From Styela clava (taxonomy: Eukaryota; Chordata; Ascidiacea; Stolidobranchia; Styelidae): a stretch of 64,000 bases of DNA. A program made the translations under genes and the position numbers. The notes beneath the pieces are model-generated. The model had not been told where the DNA came from. It saw nothing but the letters and a program-made list of their open reading frames with translations, and searched no databases. This document shows, one piece after another, positions 1 to 13,070 of this stretch. The stretch spans positions 1,054,001-1,118,000 of the forward strand of contig NC_135257.1 of assembly GCF_964204865.1 (NCBI RefSeq), in the 5' to 3' direction. Within the stretch, counting starts at the first letter, position 1. Every line of letters starts with the position of its first letter.

Positions 1-326
1 AGTGACTATTTAATGAGTTTCAAAATTAAATATTTGGTTTTCTATGCTCAGATATCCCCATCAGAAATATTTTGTTACTTGCGACATAAATGGTATTCTG
101 GCATGACATGACTCTATTTTCCAATGCTGTAATATTGAGATAACCCATGAAAAGTCACTTTGCCAAGTATATGAAAATAAAATATATACCATGGTTTAAT
201 ATATACCTATCATGTTCAATTCATCAAGAAACTATGCAGAGGTCAATTAGTGCGATTCAATAAATTTCATTTACACACATTATTCATACATAGAGTAACT
301 TCTCAGAATTGATTATTACATTTAAG
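1..326. other. Intronic sequence 5' of the first visible GH3 exon
   Basis: No coding exon is visible here. The stretch ends in a splice acceptor directly before the first resolvable GH3 exon at 327. By comparison with the neighbouring copy, whose equivalent signal-peptide exon is 9601-9798, the first exon of this gene should lie left of the window. Confidence 0.6.
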
Positions 327-3300
327 GTGAATCGATTAACACTTGATGAACTTGTGGAACAACTTTCTATGGGAGGAGCAAACATCGATGGACCTGCTCC
401 AGCGATATCTCGTCTCAATGTAAAACCTTATCAATGGAATACAGAATGTTTACGTGGTTATGCTTTTGCAGATGATGCAACTTGCTTCCCGTCACCAATC
501 GGTTTGGCAGCAACTTTTGAGTACGTTCGTTTGTTAGGTGAATGTTTCAAACTCCAAAAAAATATTTTGATTAAATTCCCTCCTTGTTCGTTGATAACAA
601 CCAAGTAAACTTTGAGCAAATGAAATTGGGCTAATTTGTTATAACGAATTTTTTGTGTTAAATAAAATGCGAGTATATTGGTTGTATGAATCCTTTTGAA
701 GGTCAACGCCAAGTACTTGATTTGAATCTCATTTTTGGGAAAGGATTTTGTAGGAAAATGATGCAAGATCAAACTCAAAGATTTGCTTGATTGTTTTTCA
801 AGTTATGTTGTTAATAATTGATGAGTGGACAGATGGAAGAGTGCAAGGACCTGAAAAATTTTGCTACATTTTGCCCTTCAACAACTGCTGTAAATGGAAC
901 TTGCTGATTAATCTTACGGGATCAACTTGAAATTTATTGGATTAAATTTTTTGCGCCTAACAATGGAGTTTCTAGACATTATTAAACATGAATTATTAGG
1001 TTTGAATTAGATTTCATATTCTTTCATACAATGCATGATATTATCATACTCTGATTCATTTTTTTTATGCAAACTCGTGAGAAAAAATGGGAAGATATTT
1101 ATGAGTTTGAAGGATTACCTGTGTAGATTTATATTCAATAATTGTCAATATTTTCAAATAGTCCATCATTGATTGAAAACATGGCAAGAGCAGTCAGTTG
1201 GGAAGCAAGAGCTAAAGTGAATAACTTCGAATCACATGGAAAATATGAAGATCATACTGGGTTAAGTTGTTTTTCTCCTGTCATCAATATTATGAGGCAT
1301 CCACTCTGGGGACGGAACCAGGTATTTTTGTGACAATTTCGTCAAATTATGTGTAAAAAAATCTTGAAGCACTTAAATTCTGCCTCAAACCTTCGAATTT
1401 TCTTTTATATTCCAAAAAATTATCAAAAGAAAAGATAGTGATTCTCAGACTTCAGAAAAATACTATTTTTTTCTCGTTAAATATAAAGCAACCATAAAAC
1501 AATTTTCTTAATAATAGTAAAGTCTATGAGCCTCATGTGCATCAGGTCGTGTTGCAATATTTCATGTTTCCTATGCATAGTACACTTGTGTTTGGGGTAG
1601 AATGACACTACCGCTCAGCTAGAGAATTGTGGAAGAAGTTCAATAAACTGGCTTTCCAGTCTTAATTTGTTCACAAAACTAAATTGGTTTCTTCTAAAGT
1701 ATTCAAGCATATTGTTCAATGCTACTGCTAAATGCTTCTAATTAGATGTAGCTGGGAAAATACAATGGTTACATAAATTTTGATGGACCAATTTATTCGA
1801 AGTTGAATGACAAGAGATTAGAACGTCCAGAGATATGCAACTTTGAACTGTTATTCAAAATCCAACCCAGCTGGCTTACAGCAATGTAAAGTTTTAAGGA
1901 TTAAATTTCAGGAAACATATGGTGAAGATCCATTTCTGACTGGAATATTTGCCAAGCATTATGTTGAAGGTTTGCAAGGTTACAATGACAGATATGCTGC
2001 AGCAACTGCAGTATGCAAACATTTCGATGTACACGGTGGACCTGAAAATAATCCAAACAGGTAAGGTACTAACGTAGAGTGCATATCAGTACAACCATTT
2101 TTGTATGTAATATGTAGTATGGCAACAAATATATCAACTTATATATATATAATTACCGTATATATATCTGTCCTTAAGTCAATATATTTAGCATGATGGG
2201 TTTCTTGTGAAAGGCTTCCTAATATTATACTGTTAACATAAGACATTGAAAAATTGTGAAGAAAGCCTAACTACTTTGATTGATTTCCTATTTCAATACA
2301 GGCTCTCTAATATTCCTACCATATGGTTGAATTTTTTTTCTAGTCCCCAAAATTATATCAATGATAATGCATTCAATGATCACATTGTCTTTATCTTTAT
2401 GTTCCATTTACCAGTTTCATATTCCATTTTTTCAATATTTTACCAGATTTGGTTTCAATGCAGTTGTCTCCGATAGAGATTGGCAAATGACTCATTTACC
2501 TGCTTTTCGAGCTTGTATTGAAGCTGGAGCTTATGGTGTTATGTGCAGTTATAATGCAATCAATGGAGTCCCAGCATGTGCTAACAAGAAGTTATTGACA
2601 GGTTGGTGATTGATATCAACCGTCACTTTCAAAATTTTGATATCGTTCCAGTTTAGTCTTAAAAATTGTTGAATATATTTTCCACACCCTCCTCATAATA
2701 CCTTGAAATATAGTAATGCGAGAGCCGAGAGCCCATTCCAATGTTAATTGGGACAATATATCCTTCCCTACTCCCAATTTCAAGAAAGAAAAATGGTTCA
2801 ACAAATCAAGATATCTATTCTAAGCCATTAGAATCTGTGTTTTGATTCACTTTTTAAATGATCTGAAAATTTTGCCAAATTCACAATTGAATCCTATTGT
2901 TATCTTCATTCAAATCTGACTGGCATGCTATATATTGCTCTCTCGGTAATCTTGTTTCTAGAATAATTATGAAAGCTGACGTATTCAATCGCAAAATTAA
3001 TTAAAAGTGTGTACTCTTATGTGAAGTAATATTATATCTAATATAATACAGGGTGTCCCAAAATAAATGAAACCCATTAATTCGATTACCAATTTTGTGG
3101 GTTTCCTTCATTTTGGGACACCGTATACTTGTTTACCATAATCTATTGTGATTATGTTCTCGTTCTTAGACATCCTTCGAAATGAACTTGGCTTCACTGG
3201 ATATGTTGTTAGTGATGAAGGAGCAATTGAACACATTGATTTGTTTTTTAATTACACGAGTAATTCAACAGAAACTGCCATAGGTGAGCACTTGTAACTG

Positions 3301-6300
3301 AATGATACTGACCTTTTTCGAATACTTCCTAAAAAATAATTTTGGATTTGGAATTCTGAATACAGTTTAGTATCCGACACAAATCTTCAATTAGTATATT
3401 AAAATATAATGAATTAGGAATTAAGCTTTAATGATACTATAGTAAAGCAGGTATAAATAAACATATGGCATGTCTGATGTGATTGAAGCTGAAGCTTTTT
3501 TTTTTCTCTTCTGATAAGTGATAAAATATAAGATAATCAATGCAAAGTATGTTCAATCAAACTATCTCCAACAATGGAGGTGACTCTGTGTCTGCCCTGG
3601 TTGTGAACAAAAATGTGATATTGTTCGTATTAACACTAACAACCTTATTAAGTTGTCAGGTATCAGGTTATTCGATTCGATTTCCCAATTTATTTAGAAT
3701 GGCTCATCAAATTCCTGAAATTTATTAGAATTGCTTAGATGAATCGCTCTTTAAGTTTTATAAAATGTATAATAAATTTCCTCCAACAGCTGCCATAACA
3801 GCAGGAGTAAATCTTGAATTAACCTATGTTGGACCGCTCAATCGATTTTTCAAGTTAAAAAATGCGGTCGACCAAAAAATGATCGATGAAGATTTGCTGA
3901 GAGAAAGAGCCAAACCACTTTTCTATACAAGATTTAAATTGGGTCAATTTGACCCACCTTCAATGAATCCTTATGCCAATGTTAGCATGGACGGTAAGAT
4001 TTCTTTTAAAAACAATTTAGTATTTACAATATCCTCATTTATGGAAATTAATTATACTTTCATACTCAGGACCAAATTTTTTAAAAAAGAGCATTTTTTA
4101 TTGTAAGATGTATCCGTGTCAATAGAAGAACACAGAGAGTGGTATCAGCTTTGTATCAGAGCTTAGCAATATTATTCTCAATTTGAATGTTTTTATTGAA
4201 TATTCTGGTCTCCATAGAGTCTAAATACCTGCAGAATCGCAATCATTTAATTTCTGTATAATTAGATATAACCGAAATGAATATAATTCATGAATAATAG
4301 TGTGCAAATTACTAGATATTTTATGATTGGAAGAATGACTTGTTAAACTTTACCCGAGATATATAATATATCTTAATTTTGCTTTTATCAGTTACAATTA
4401 CATTTTGCTTTAAAAGCTTATTTTTCTATTCAGTTATACAGAGTCCAGAACATCGTGAGTTAGCATATACAATAACTGCGAAATCATTTGTTTTATTAAA
4501 AAATAATGGAGTTCTTCCGTTAAAAGAAACATTTGACAGAGTTGCTGTAAGTTATTTATACTTGCTCAACTCGAATTAATGTGTAATATACTGATGAGTG
4601 ATGAGTGTGGAATAATTAACATTTAACATAATTGTACAATTTCATATTTTTAAATCAAACTCTATTGTAATAAAAGAAGAATATTATAAGTTTAAGAGTT
4701 TAAAAGAAAAATTTCAGTGAACAATATTTCACATAAACGTAATTAATAAAACTGTTTATGGCTGACAAGATTTATAAACTCATCAAATTCACACAACTGA
4801 CATGTTTTTTATTCATCCCTAAGTTATCCATTTTCGGCTCAACTTAAACATTGGTCTGTCATGCTGTTGAGAGTGGCATGAGCATATTATTGCCTCAATG
4901 GTTTTTATGGATATACAGGGAAGTCTTGTTAATTTACAATTTTGATATATTTCTACAGATTGTTGGACCCTTCGCAAATAACAGCATTGCCTTGACTGGC
5001 GACTATCCAGCTCAATTTAGCATGATACATTTTTCATCTCCTTATGACGGGATACAGAAGTTTAGCACAAATACTGCAACAATCCTTAAAGGATGCACTG
5101 GTGATAAATGGGATGAAAAACTACCAAAATGTGCTCAGTATTCTGAACAAGACATTAAAACCAAGATTCCAGGATCTGATGTTGTTATTGTAACATTGGG
5201 GACAGGTTTGTGAGACTTTACCATATAAATAAGATTCGTTTGTTTCAATATCTCCTTTATTTGATCAGTCATGAACTCAGCTTTTAGCCAGTGTACTCAA
5301 TATTCTCATTTGTTACCTTTTACAATACTTTATATACTCTACCTGTGCATATATTATTCTTCATACATCTGTATGAACCATATTAATGATTTTGAAGAAA
5401 ATTTTTTGTTCTCCAACATAGCCTGATTTTGAAATTATCATTTATTACTTATTCAAAAGAACAGTTATTTGGCTTACAAAGTTTGTGGTCAGAAAATTTC
5501 CTGTATGTTATCTTTCTTTGCATAGGTGTGGGAGTGGAAGCTGAAGGAATAGATCGTACTGGGATCTCATTGCCCGGAGAACAACTAAATCTTTTGAAGT
5601 CTGTAGTGCAATATGGTAAGTTGAGATAAAGGAGTGTTCTAAGTAATATTTTGATATCTATTCAAGGTATGAAGAATTTTGAGATATAACCCAAAGGCAA
5701 AACAACAAAAAGTTGTGGTATTTTGTGGTTTTTCTTGACCCTGTGACACATGGAACCTTGAAGCATGGGGACAGACTAATTTCAAATATATAGGCCATAT
5801 GATTAGACAATTGTTCACAATCTTACCAGTATATAGACATTTTTTTTGTTATTTACAATGAATTTTTTTTGTTATATAGTAAATGATAAAAAAAATAGTT
5901 TTTCATATAAATTTTCTTTATCAGCTGGAAAAAGTGCTCGTATCATAGTTCTTTTGTTCAATGCTGGTCCATTGGACGTTTCATGGGCAAAAGAATCTGC
6001 AGAAGTTGATGCAATAATTGCTTGTCATTTCCCTGCACAATCTGCTGGTGAAGCAATTTATAGGGTGTTATCAGGACAAGAAAATCCTGCTGGGAGATTA
6101 CCAAACACTTGGCCAAAATCATTGGACCAGGTCTGTTTCCATCGAAAAAACTATTTTCTGCAACATTTATTGCAACATACCGAATAAAACAAATCGGTTA
6201 CAAAATCTTTGGCATATTCAAGCTTTCGTTTGTTTCCTTTTGAGAATTCCAAGTCAACTTTATCTTTTTGAATTTCTGTGGAAAATTTTGACTTTGATTA

Positions 6301-8468
6301 TCATTATTAAATTATGGAATTCCTACTCTCGAATCCAAAGTCATGACCCCAGCCTTCGACAAGGGGACTTCAAATATGGACTTTGAACTCCGATATCATT
6401 AAAAATAAAAATAAATGGTGTACGGCTCTAGAGTCAACTTCTAGAGAAGTTACACTCAACTAAATTTTCCAAGTTATTTGGGAAATGACTCTTGACTCCA
6501 GGTTGAAGGAATTTTGACTTAGACTCCAGCTTCAAGAAAGTCGAATTTTGATATACGGTAGTCAATAGAATGCATATTCAACCTGATGCTTATTGTTGTT
6601 TTTTTCTCTGAACCTTTAAAAACCCTTAATTTAAAAAATTTTTAAGTTTCAAGTCCCGACTATCTTTCCATGGGATTTTTATATGACCCTGGCTATGACT
6701 CTTTTAGTAAACATATGCCAAGCTTTCCTGATTCAATTTTCTTTGACCATCACGAAACTATCTGTAAACATGCCTGCATAGAATTTGGAAATCATTTCTA
6801 AGCTTTATAGAATTTAATCTTTGTTGATACTGGTACAGATATATCCAGGATTTTCAACAGTGAATATAATTTGTATTTTTAAACCATTTTAGTTGTAGAT
6901 GGAAATATGACATTTCATTTCAGGTTCCTCCCATTACAAACTACAGCATGCACGAAAGAACATACAGATATTCAACGAGTGAACCTTTATATTCATTTGG
7001 ATATGGACTTTCTTACACAACATTCTTATACAGAGGTTTAATTGTTGGAGGATCTGGATTTGATGTTTGTGATGACGTTGGAATATCTGTGTCTCTTACA
7101 AACACTGGAAAATATTATGGAGAAGAGGTTTGAAATATGTTGTTGCTCTATCATTCTTGTTTGATCCAAGCTTTAGCCTGTGATAATTGAAAATATATCT
7201 GATGGCTACTTTTTCAATTAAATCCTAAATTTGCTCTTATATGCACTTTTCAAACTATTCCTATAAATTTGTTGATTGATTAGCCCCAATCATTAACTAG
7301 TCTAAAAAGTACTGTTTATTGGATATAGATACGTATATATAAGGATTTCAGTGATCATCCATTTGAGAGAATTATTTGATACATCATCAGGTTTAATTGA
7401 TTTCAGATACTATTTCAAGAATTTCAGATTGATAAGCAAACTTCTGGTTATATCCAGTTACCATATAAGACACCTTACCAACAATTTCAACTAAATTAAG
7501 TTACCCACAATATAATATGTTATTAGAAATAGAATGTGCCTTTTTTATTTTGCTTTCATCTCCTCCAGGATAAATATAAAAATCATATATCTGCTATTTG
7601 ATATTAAACTCACATTAATGCTTAATGTTTTCCCATTGTGCAGGTTGCCCAACTTTATATTAAATGGTTGAATTCGACTGTAACTACTCCTCATCTTCAA
7701 CTTGTTGGATTTAAGCGCATTGGTATAAAACCAGGACAGACAGTTAATGTACATTTCACTATCAAACCAGAACAACGAGCTGTGTGGATTGGTATGCTAT
7801 TTTTCAATAAAATGAATATCAATTTAGTTGTTGAAGTGATTCATCTCGTGGCAAGTCCCTTTTGAAATTAATGAGGTCAATGGATGTTGAAACATTAATA
7901 TTTTTTTTATTTAATTGGAAATGAAGAGAATGTTTTGGTTAATGCCCGATAAAAAATTTATAGTTTACTTACCAACTCGTGCCACTAGGTGATATGATAT
8001 CTGCCTAAACAACCATTTGCAAGCACCATTTTTTTAATGCCTGAAAAAAGTTTGTACTTTTACACAAAATAAAATATAAAGATTCTGATCTTGTACCAAC
8101 TTGTACATGAAAATACCTTTTAATCATCTTTGCTTAATCTTACAATTGTTCATTTGATCTCGTGCGTGCATACCTTCTGAATAATAATATAACACATTTA
8201 CTAATTCAGAATTTCATATTTTCCTAGTTGTAAATATTTCGAAAAATACACAATAGATGGTAGATAACACTTTTGCTTTCATCAGTGAAATTGATATACT
8301 TAATTTTGTTCAGATGATCTCATGTTGAAACCTGGTAAAATGTTTGTATATCTTGGTGGACAACAGCCTAGTCAATCAACTTTAACATCCTCTGATGTTC
8401 TTACTGAGGAGTTTACAGTTTCCGGCCAAACTATTCCTTTGAGTAAATGTTCATTCAAGACTCCATAA
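327..8468 (+). CDS. GH3 beta-xylosidase-like glycoside hydrolase, 5' partial, 13 exons visible
   Basis: Exons: 327-520, 1162-1321, 1912-2060, 2447-2601, 3170-3283, 3790-3993, 4434-4546, 4959-5205, 5526-5615, 5925-6130, 6924-7127, 7644-7791, 8314-8468 (TAA). All have GT..AG borders and phases that join to 712 codons. The product resembles plant-type family 3 beta-D-xylosidases, which remove xylose or arabinose from xylo-oligosaccharides. Visible landmarks in order: ECLRGYA and FPSPIGLAATF near the N-terminus; the exon junction reading Q|ETYGEDPF; CSYNAINGVPAC; GYVVSDEGAIE, where the Asp codon at 3214-3216 is at the family's nucleophile position; GVEAEGIDRTGISLPGEQ and ENPAGRLPNTWPK in the second (C-terminal) GH3 domain; SFGYGLSYTTF; and a closing fibronectin-III-like domain (VAQLYIKW to 8468). 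About 66 N-terminal residues with the signal peptide are expected off-window, giving the usual ~770 residues. Probably secreted or lysosomal. The GH3 family call is firm; the substrate is inferred. Confidence 0.9.
3047..3125. mobile_element. 79-bp palindromic mariner-type MITE in a GH3 intron
   Basis: The left end reads TACAGGGTGTCCCAAAAT. The right end is its near-perfect inverted copy (ATTTTGGGACACCGTA), and TA lies at both outer borders. Inner arms (AAACCCA and TGGGTTT) also pair, so almost the whole element can fold. TA borders and the GGTGTCCCAAAA end are typical of Tc1/mariner-derived MITEs. It sits in the intron between the exons ending 2601 and starting 3170 and does not touch a splice site. 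Confidence 0.75.
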
Positions 8469-9600
8469 AATATGAAAATTAAGATATGACTTGTGCCAGA
8501 TTATGTATAAATACTGGTTTAATAAATTTGACCAGGATTATATGTTTATAATAAAATCATATTTTGATCCTTTCATGTGACTAATGCTTATGCTTGATAT
8601 TGCTTTGCTTATGCTCCTTATTTCATGCGGGTAACCAACAAACAACTTCATTTAGGGGCTTACAATTGCCCATATACAAATGGCCTTATATTCCTGATTT
8701 TTTTCTATATGTTTATTTGAATTTATTCATTTTATTTGAATACTTCTATGATGAAAATACTTAAATTCAGTATATATGTTCCAACCTTCATATAATAACA
8801 AGTATCTTATGTTTTACTTAGCAAAAAAAACTTCAGCATTCTAAGATGACCGTTCAGCATTCACCACTAAGCTATTTTTTAAGTACATCCTTTTTTAATA
8901 CTTATCTTTTTTGCCACCAACCAGTTGCATAATTAATCAGCAAAAGTTAATCTAAAATTTTTTCAAAAGATGATAAAATATTCAATCAGTGTTGCAAGTT
9001 ATGTAGCTTCTTGGTTTATTGATTGCTATTAAATCTGCAAAATCAATTCATTGAAATTCATGAATTCATTGAAAATATGGGGAAAATACTGTATAAACAT
9101 GTTAAAATCACCAGTCTGACAAATTTAGTTTAAATAATAATTACACCAATAAATTTACAGATATTTTATTTGGAACTGTTAACATGAAATCAGAGATAAG
9201 TTTATTTCGATTCAAGGTACCGATATATCGTCAAATTCAATATGATCATGAAAAACTTCAAACACATGGTTTACATAGGTTAGAATGTGCAGCAAATTTA
9301 TGAGAAGTAAACTTTTGTGTGTTGTTATTTTTTAGACATAAATACCCACTAAACAAATGTGCCTTTGTGAATAGTACTGTAGTAAACTATTTGTAGAATA
9401 ATTAGTTTCTGTACTATTTTTTTCTATATTTCTGATTATGTATTTACTCCAAATGCAAATGAGATTGTTATTGTTAAAATGTTGTGCAATAATATTTGTC
9501 ATCTATAGGAATATTATTCAATGATTCATTGTATGCATTCTTATTCAGTTCATATTTCATACTTATTCATACCTATACCTATGCAGTTTTAACTTCGAAA
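8469..9600. other. Intergenic spacer between the two GH3 copies
   Basis: AT-rich, with no exon-like open frame and no repeat boundary that I could define. The first 100 bases are probably 3' UTR of the upstream gene, and the last part should hold the promoter of the duplicate. Confidence 0.4.
8521..8526 (+). terminator. Polyadenylation signal of the GH3 gene
   Basis: AATAAA lies 52 bases after the stop codon. A second AATAAA follows at 8550-8555. Either could serve as the 3' end signal. Confidence 0.5.
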
Positions 9601-12600
9601 ATGGAATTACATTTGGATGCAGCTTTTCTGGCTATTTTCATCACTGTGCTCAACATTTATAATGTTCTGGCTTTTGAAGAAGATCTATGTAAAATTGTCA
9701 GATTCGACAAATTTGAAGATTCACAAGACAAAGCAAAGGATATCAAATATCCATTTCAAGATACATCATTATCATTTTCTGATAGAGTAGATGACCTGGT
9801 ATGTTAACAACTTTTCATACAGATGTAGTTTTTGGGTCTCATTCCAACAAAATACCATAGAACATGTTCTAGTAAATCATTAGTTAGCAATGTGATTGAA
9901 CACTAAAAAGAGGTCATGTTATTGAAATTTGCCCTACATTGGTTAATCAAATGTATTCATGACTTCATTTCCTATTACAGAGAAAAATTGTTTAATGAAA
10001 AACATGATTATCGTTGTAGTAATTTTTATACCTATTGCTGCATATGTTTTATAGATGACACTTCTATAATAAAAAATATTATTTTCCGAAGGTTGACCGC
10101 CTAACTCTTCAGGAAGTTGTTCAACAGCTTGCTATGGGTGGATCTGGGGCCGATGGACTGGTACAACATTAAACCTTATCAATGGGATACAGAATGTCTT
10201 CGAGGTTATGCATTTGCTGGTGATGCAACTTGTTTTCCTTCACCTATTGGTCTAGCAGCTACTATAGAGTAGGTGATTTGCAAGATGTGATTGTTTGTTA
10301 AATTAAAATTACTTATACACATATTTTTTGTTATTGTTCGTCTGTATACTCTGGTTTTAGTAATATTTTCACCTTATTATCGTCATCTATGAAACACCTT
10401 TTTTTCAAGTCAACTAAACTCAAGTCAACTTTTGTACGAGTCAAACTAAACTTACTTTAGAAACAAACTGTTCAATGTCTCATAAACTAAATTAATTTCA
10501 ATTTATCATATCCGCTGTTAATGAAACCTTAAAAGAGATGATAGTTACTGTCCACGTTGCAATGGCCAATATGGTTGACTGGAATTCAGTAGTTCTTAGC
10601 TACTCATTTTATTTATTTTTCGGATCATTCAGACTTTCTCAGAAATTAATCACTATGTTTTTAGCACATTAATCCCCCTCACAATATGTAATATTTGTTT
10701 AGTTCAAACCTGATTGAAAGACTTGCAAATGTGATAGGATGGGAGACCAGAGCAAAGGGAAATTATTTTATGGCTCATAATGATTATGATACTCACAGAG
10801 GAATGAGCTGTTTCGCTCCCTTTAATAATATTATGAGACATCCTCTGTGGGGAAGAAATCGGGTTAGACTTCAAGTGTTGATATTTAGTTGATATTTGAT
10901 ATCTTTTTCTATGCTCAGGATTGTGTCTATTTTTGGTACTTTCTGCACCATTTATTGTAATACCATAATGCTTTAATTTAAATTACCCCTGATGTTGCTG
11001 TTAGTGAAAGTACTGAAAATCAAGTTATCTTGTGTGAAAAGTTTACTGCGTTCATGAGTGGAACTTGATATTTTATGGTATTTCCAATGTCGTTTCTCTG
11101 TTCAACCACTTTTGCATAGGGATTATGATAGATCTAATGCTAATTATCAACGGGGTGATCCCTTGTGCAATCATGTTATTTAAGAGAGAACTAAACTAAA
11201 AGGCAAATATATGATTCTTCGTGGTTGGTGTTTGATTGGATTTTCAATAAGTGTAACATTAATTGTGTATTGAAAAATTTTATATTTTTTTTCAAGCTTG
11301 CATTAAAGCTGGAGTGAGTCTTGAGGTGACATATGTTGGTTCTGCTGATAGATTTTTCCTTCTCAAAGAAGCCCCTGAGAAAGGCTTGGTTGAAGAGAAG
11401 TTAGTGAGAGAAAGAGTGAAACCATTGTTTTACACAAGATTTAAACTCGGTCTGTTCGATCTTCCTTCAATAAATCCTTATGCAAACATATCATTAGATG
11501 GTAAGTAGCAATAAAATATTTAAAGAAAATTAGAATATAAAAACATGAAAATAGACTTTATTGGTCAAATGTGCTTATATACTTCTTGTCTATAAAATGT
11601 AAAACAAAATCAAAATCTTATAATTCTTTAATTTCAAATGTCGGTTTTGATTATTACACCATTATAATTAAGAATCACAGTTTATATTATGATAAAATTT
11701 ACTGTTATATTTTCAGTTGTCTCAAGTCCTGAGCATTTGGAGTTGGCTAATACTGTTGCTGCTAAGTCATTTGTTTTGCTGAGGAGTGTTGCCTTTGAAG
11801 AAATATTTTCGAGAAAGTCACTGTGAGTTACGGTATTTGATTTGGTTCATTGTGAGAAATTGAATTTCTAATGTTTCTCATATGTTGGATGTAAATCAGA
11901 TGTAATTCAATAAGGCTTTCTCTAGTGCTTATATCCTCTTTATAATAGGACGTATAACAAACCTGTGTTCCTTTTGGTGTATTAAATTCGAGATATCAAT
12001 ATGTTTAGACCACCACTTTATCATTTTTCTCTGAGATTAAAATTTTGAAAACTGACTTATTATTTTCAATTTGGATTATTTTCTATTTTCTTCATTAATT
12101 AAGGTTGTTGGACCTTTCACAGATAATCCGGAAGCTTTGACTGGTTGGTATCCTGCTAAATTTTCATGGATTCCATTTTTTTTCAGTGCTTATGGCACCA
12201 GAGGGGCTTAATCCGCCCCTGCTCATAGGCCTTGCACTCCAAACAAGGCTCTGGGCACGCATAAAAACTTAACTGCTCTAACCCAATAATTTTAATCTGT
12301 AGTGACAACATAGTTAAGTTCATTATGTCAACCAATGGCTCGCCACGACATCAACTTTTGTAACAATAATCGTCCACTTTTTGTGATGGCATGTGGCCAA
12401 ATACACAGCGAAACTGCATAATAAGATGACAATTACATTGAAATCAATGTAATATTTGTGTTGGATATATTGTGGTTATATTTCCATCATTTATAAGTAC
12501 TCTAACCTTAAGAGATAAGACTGTATCATGTCAATAGCATGATGAAGTGTTTCATGTCACTGTTGAAACTATGTTGTCATATATTAGAATAATTCATCTT

Positions 12601-13070
12601 TGTTCACCACTTTGAGTGCAAATATACTTAAGAATCCAACTTACAAAATATATCAGTATTGAAGTGCTTTACCATCAATGTTCGATTGGTATTCTTGTGT
12701 CTCATTTAATGCTGTTTAAAAATACCAGAATTTATTTTGCAAATAATGTTTCCAATGTTGTTTTATGTAATTTTGATATGATTTCACTTGTATATAAAGT
12801 TTCAATTTTGTTGTCTCGGAGTTAGCGGAAATGCCAATTTAGTCAAATATCAAAAAGGCAATCTCAGCCAGACTTGTGTGTGTGTTAAACGCTTCGATTT
12901 ATATTGTTGCAGATTCACTGATGCTGGAGCCAGGTACGACGACAATATATGTTGGTGGTCAACAACCTCACCAGGAAACTAAAGCATCGTCCAATGTTCT
13001 TACTGGAGAATTTGTCATCCATGGTACACTGACACCTCTCAATAAATGTTTATCTTACAAAAGGCCTTAA
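9601..13070 (+). pseudogene. Decayed tandem duplicate of the GH3 beta-xylosidase-like gene
   Basis: Recognisable exon remnants: 9601-9798 (start codon, hydrophobic signal peptide, 66 codons), 10092-10268, 10703-10862, 11297-11500, 11717-11822, 12104 to about 12200, and 12913-13070 (stop). Exons 2-7 here pair with the upstream copy's exons starting 327, 1162, 3790, 4434, 4959 and 8314. The remnant at 10092 is 17 bases shorter than its partner and the one at 11717 is 7 bases shorter, so both are frameshifted. The three exons equivalent to 1912-2060, 2447-2601 and 3170-3283, including the one with the catalytic Asp, are missing. The equivalents of 5526-7791 are also missing, and the exon-8 equivalent breaks off. 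Splice sites around surviving pieces are still good, so the locus may be transcribed, but it cannot encode a GH3 enzyme. AATAAA at 13114-13119 is a leftover poly(A) signal. Confidence 0.85.
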
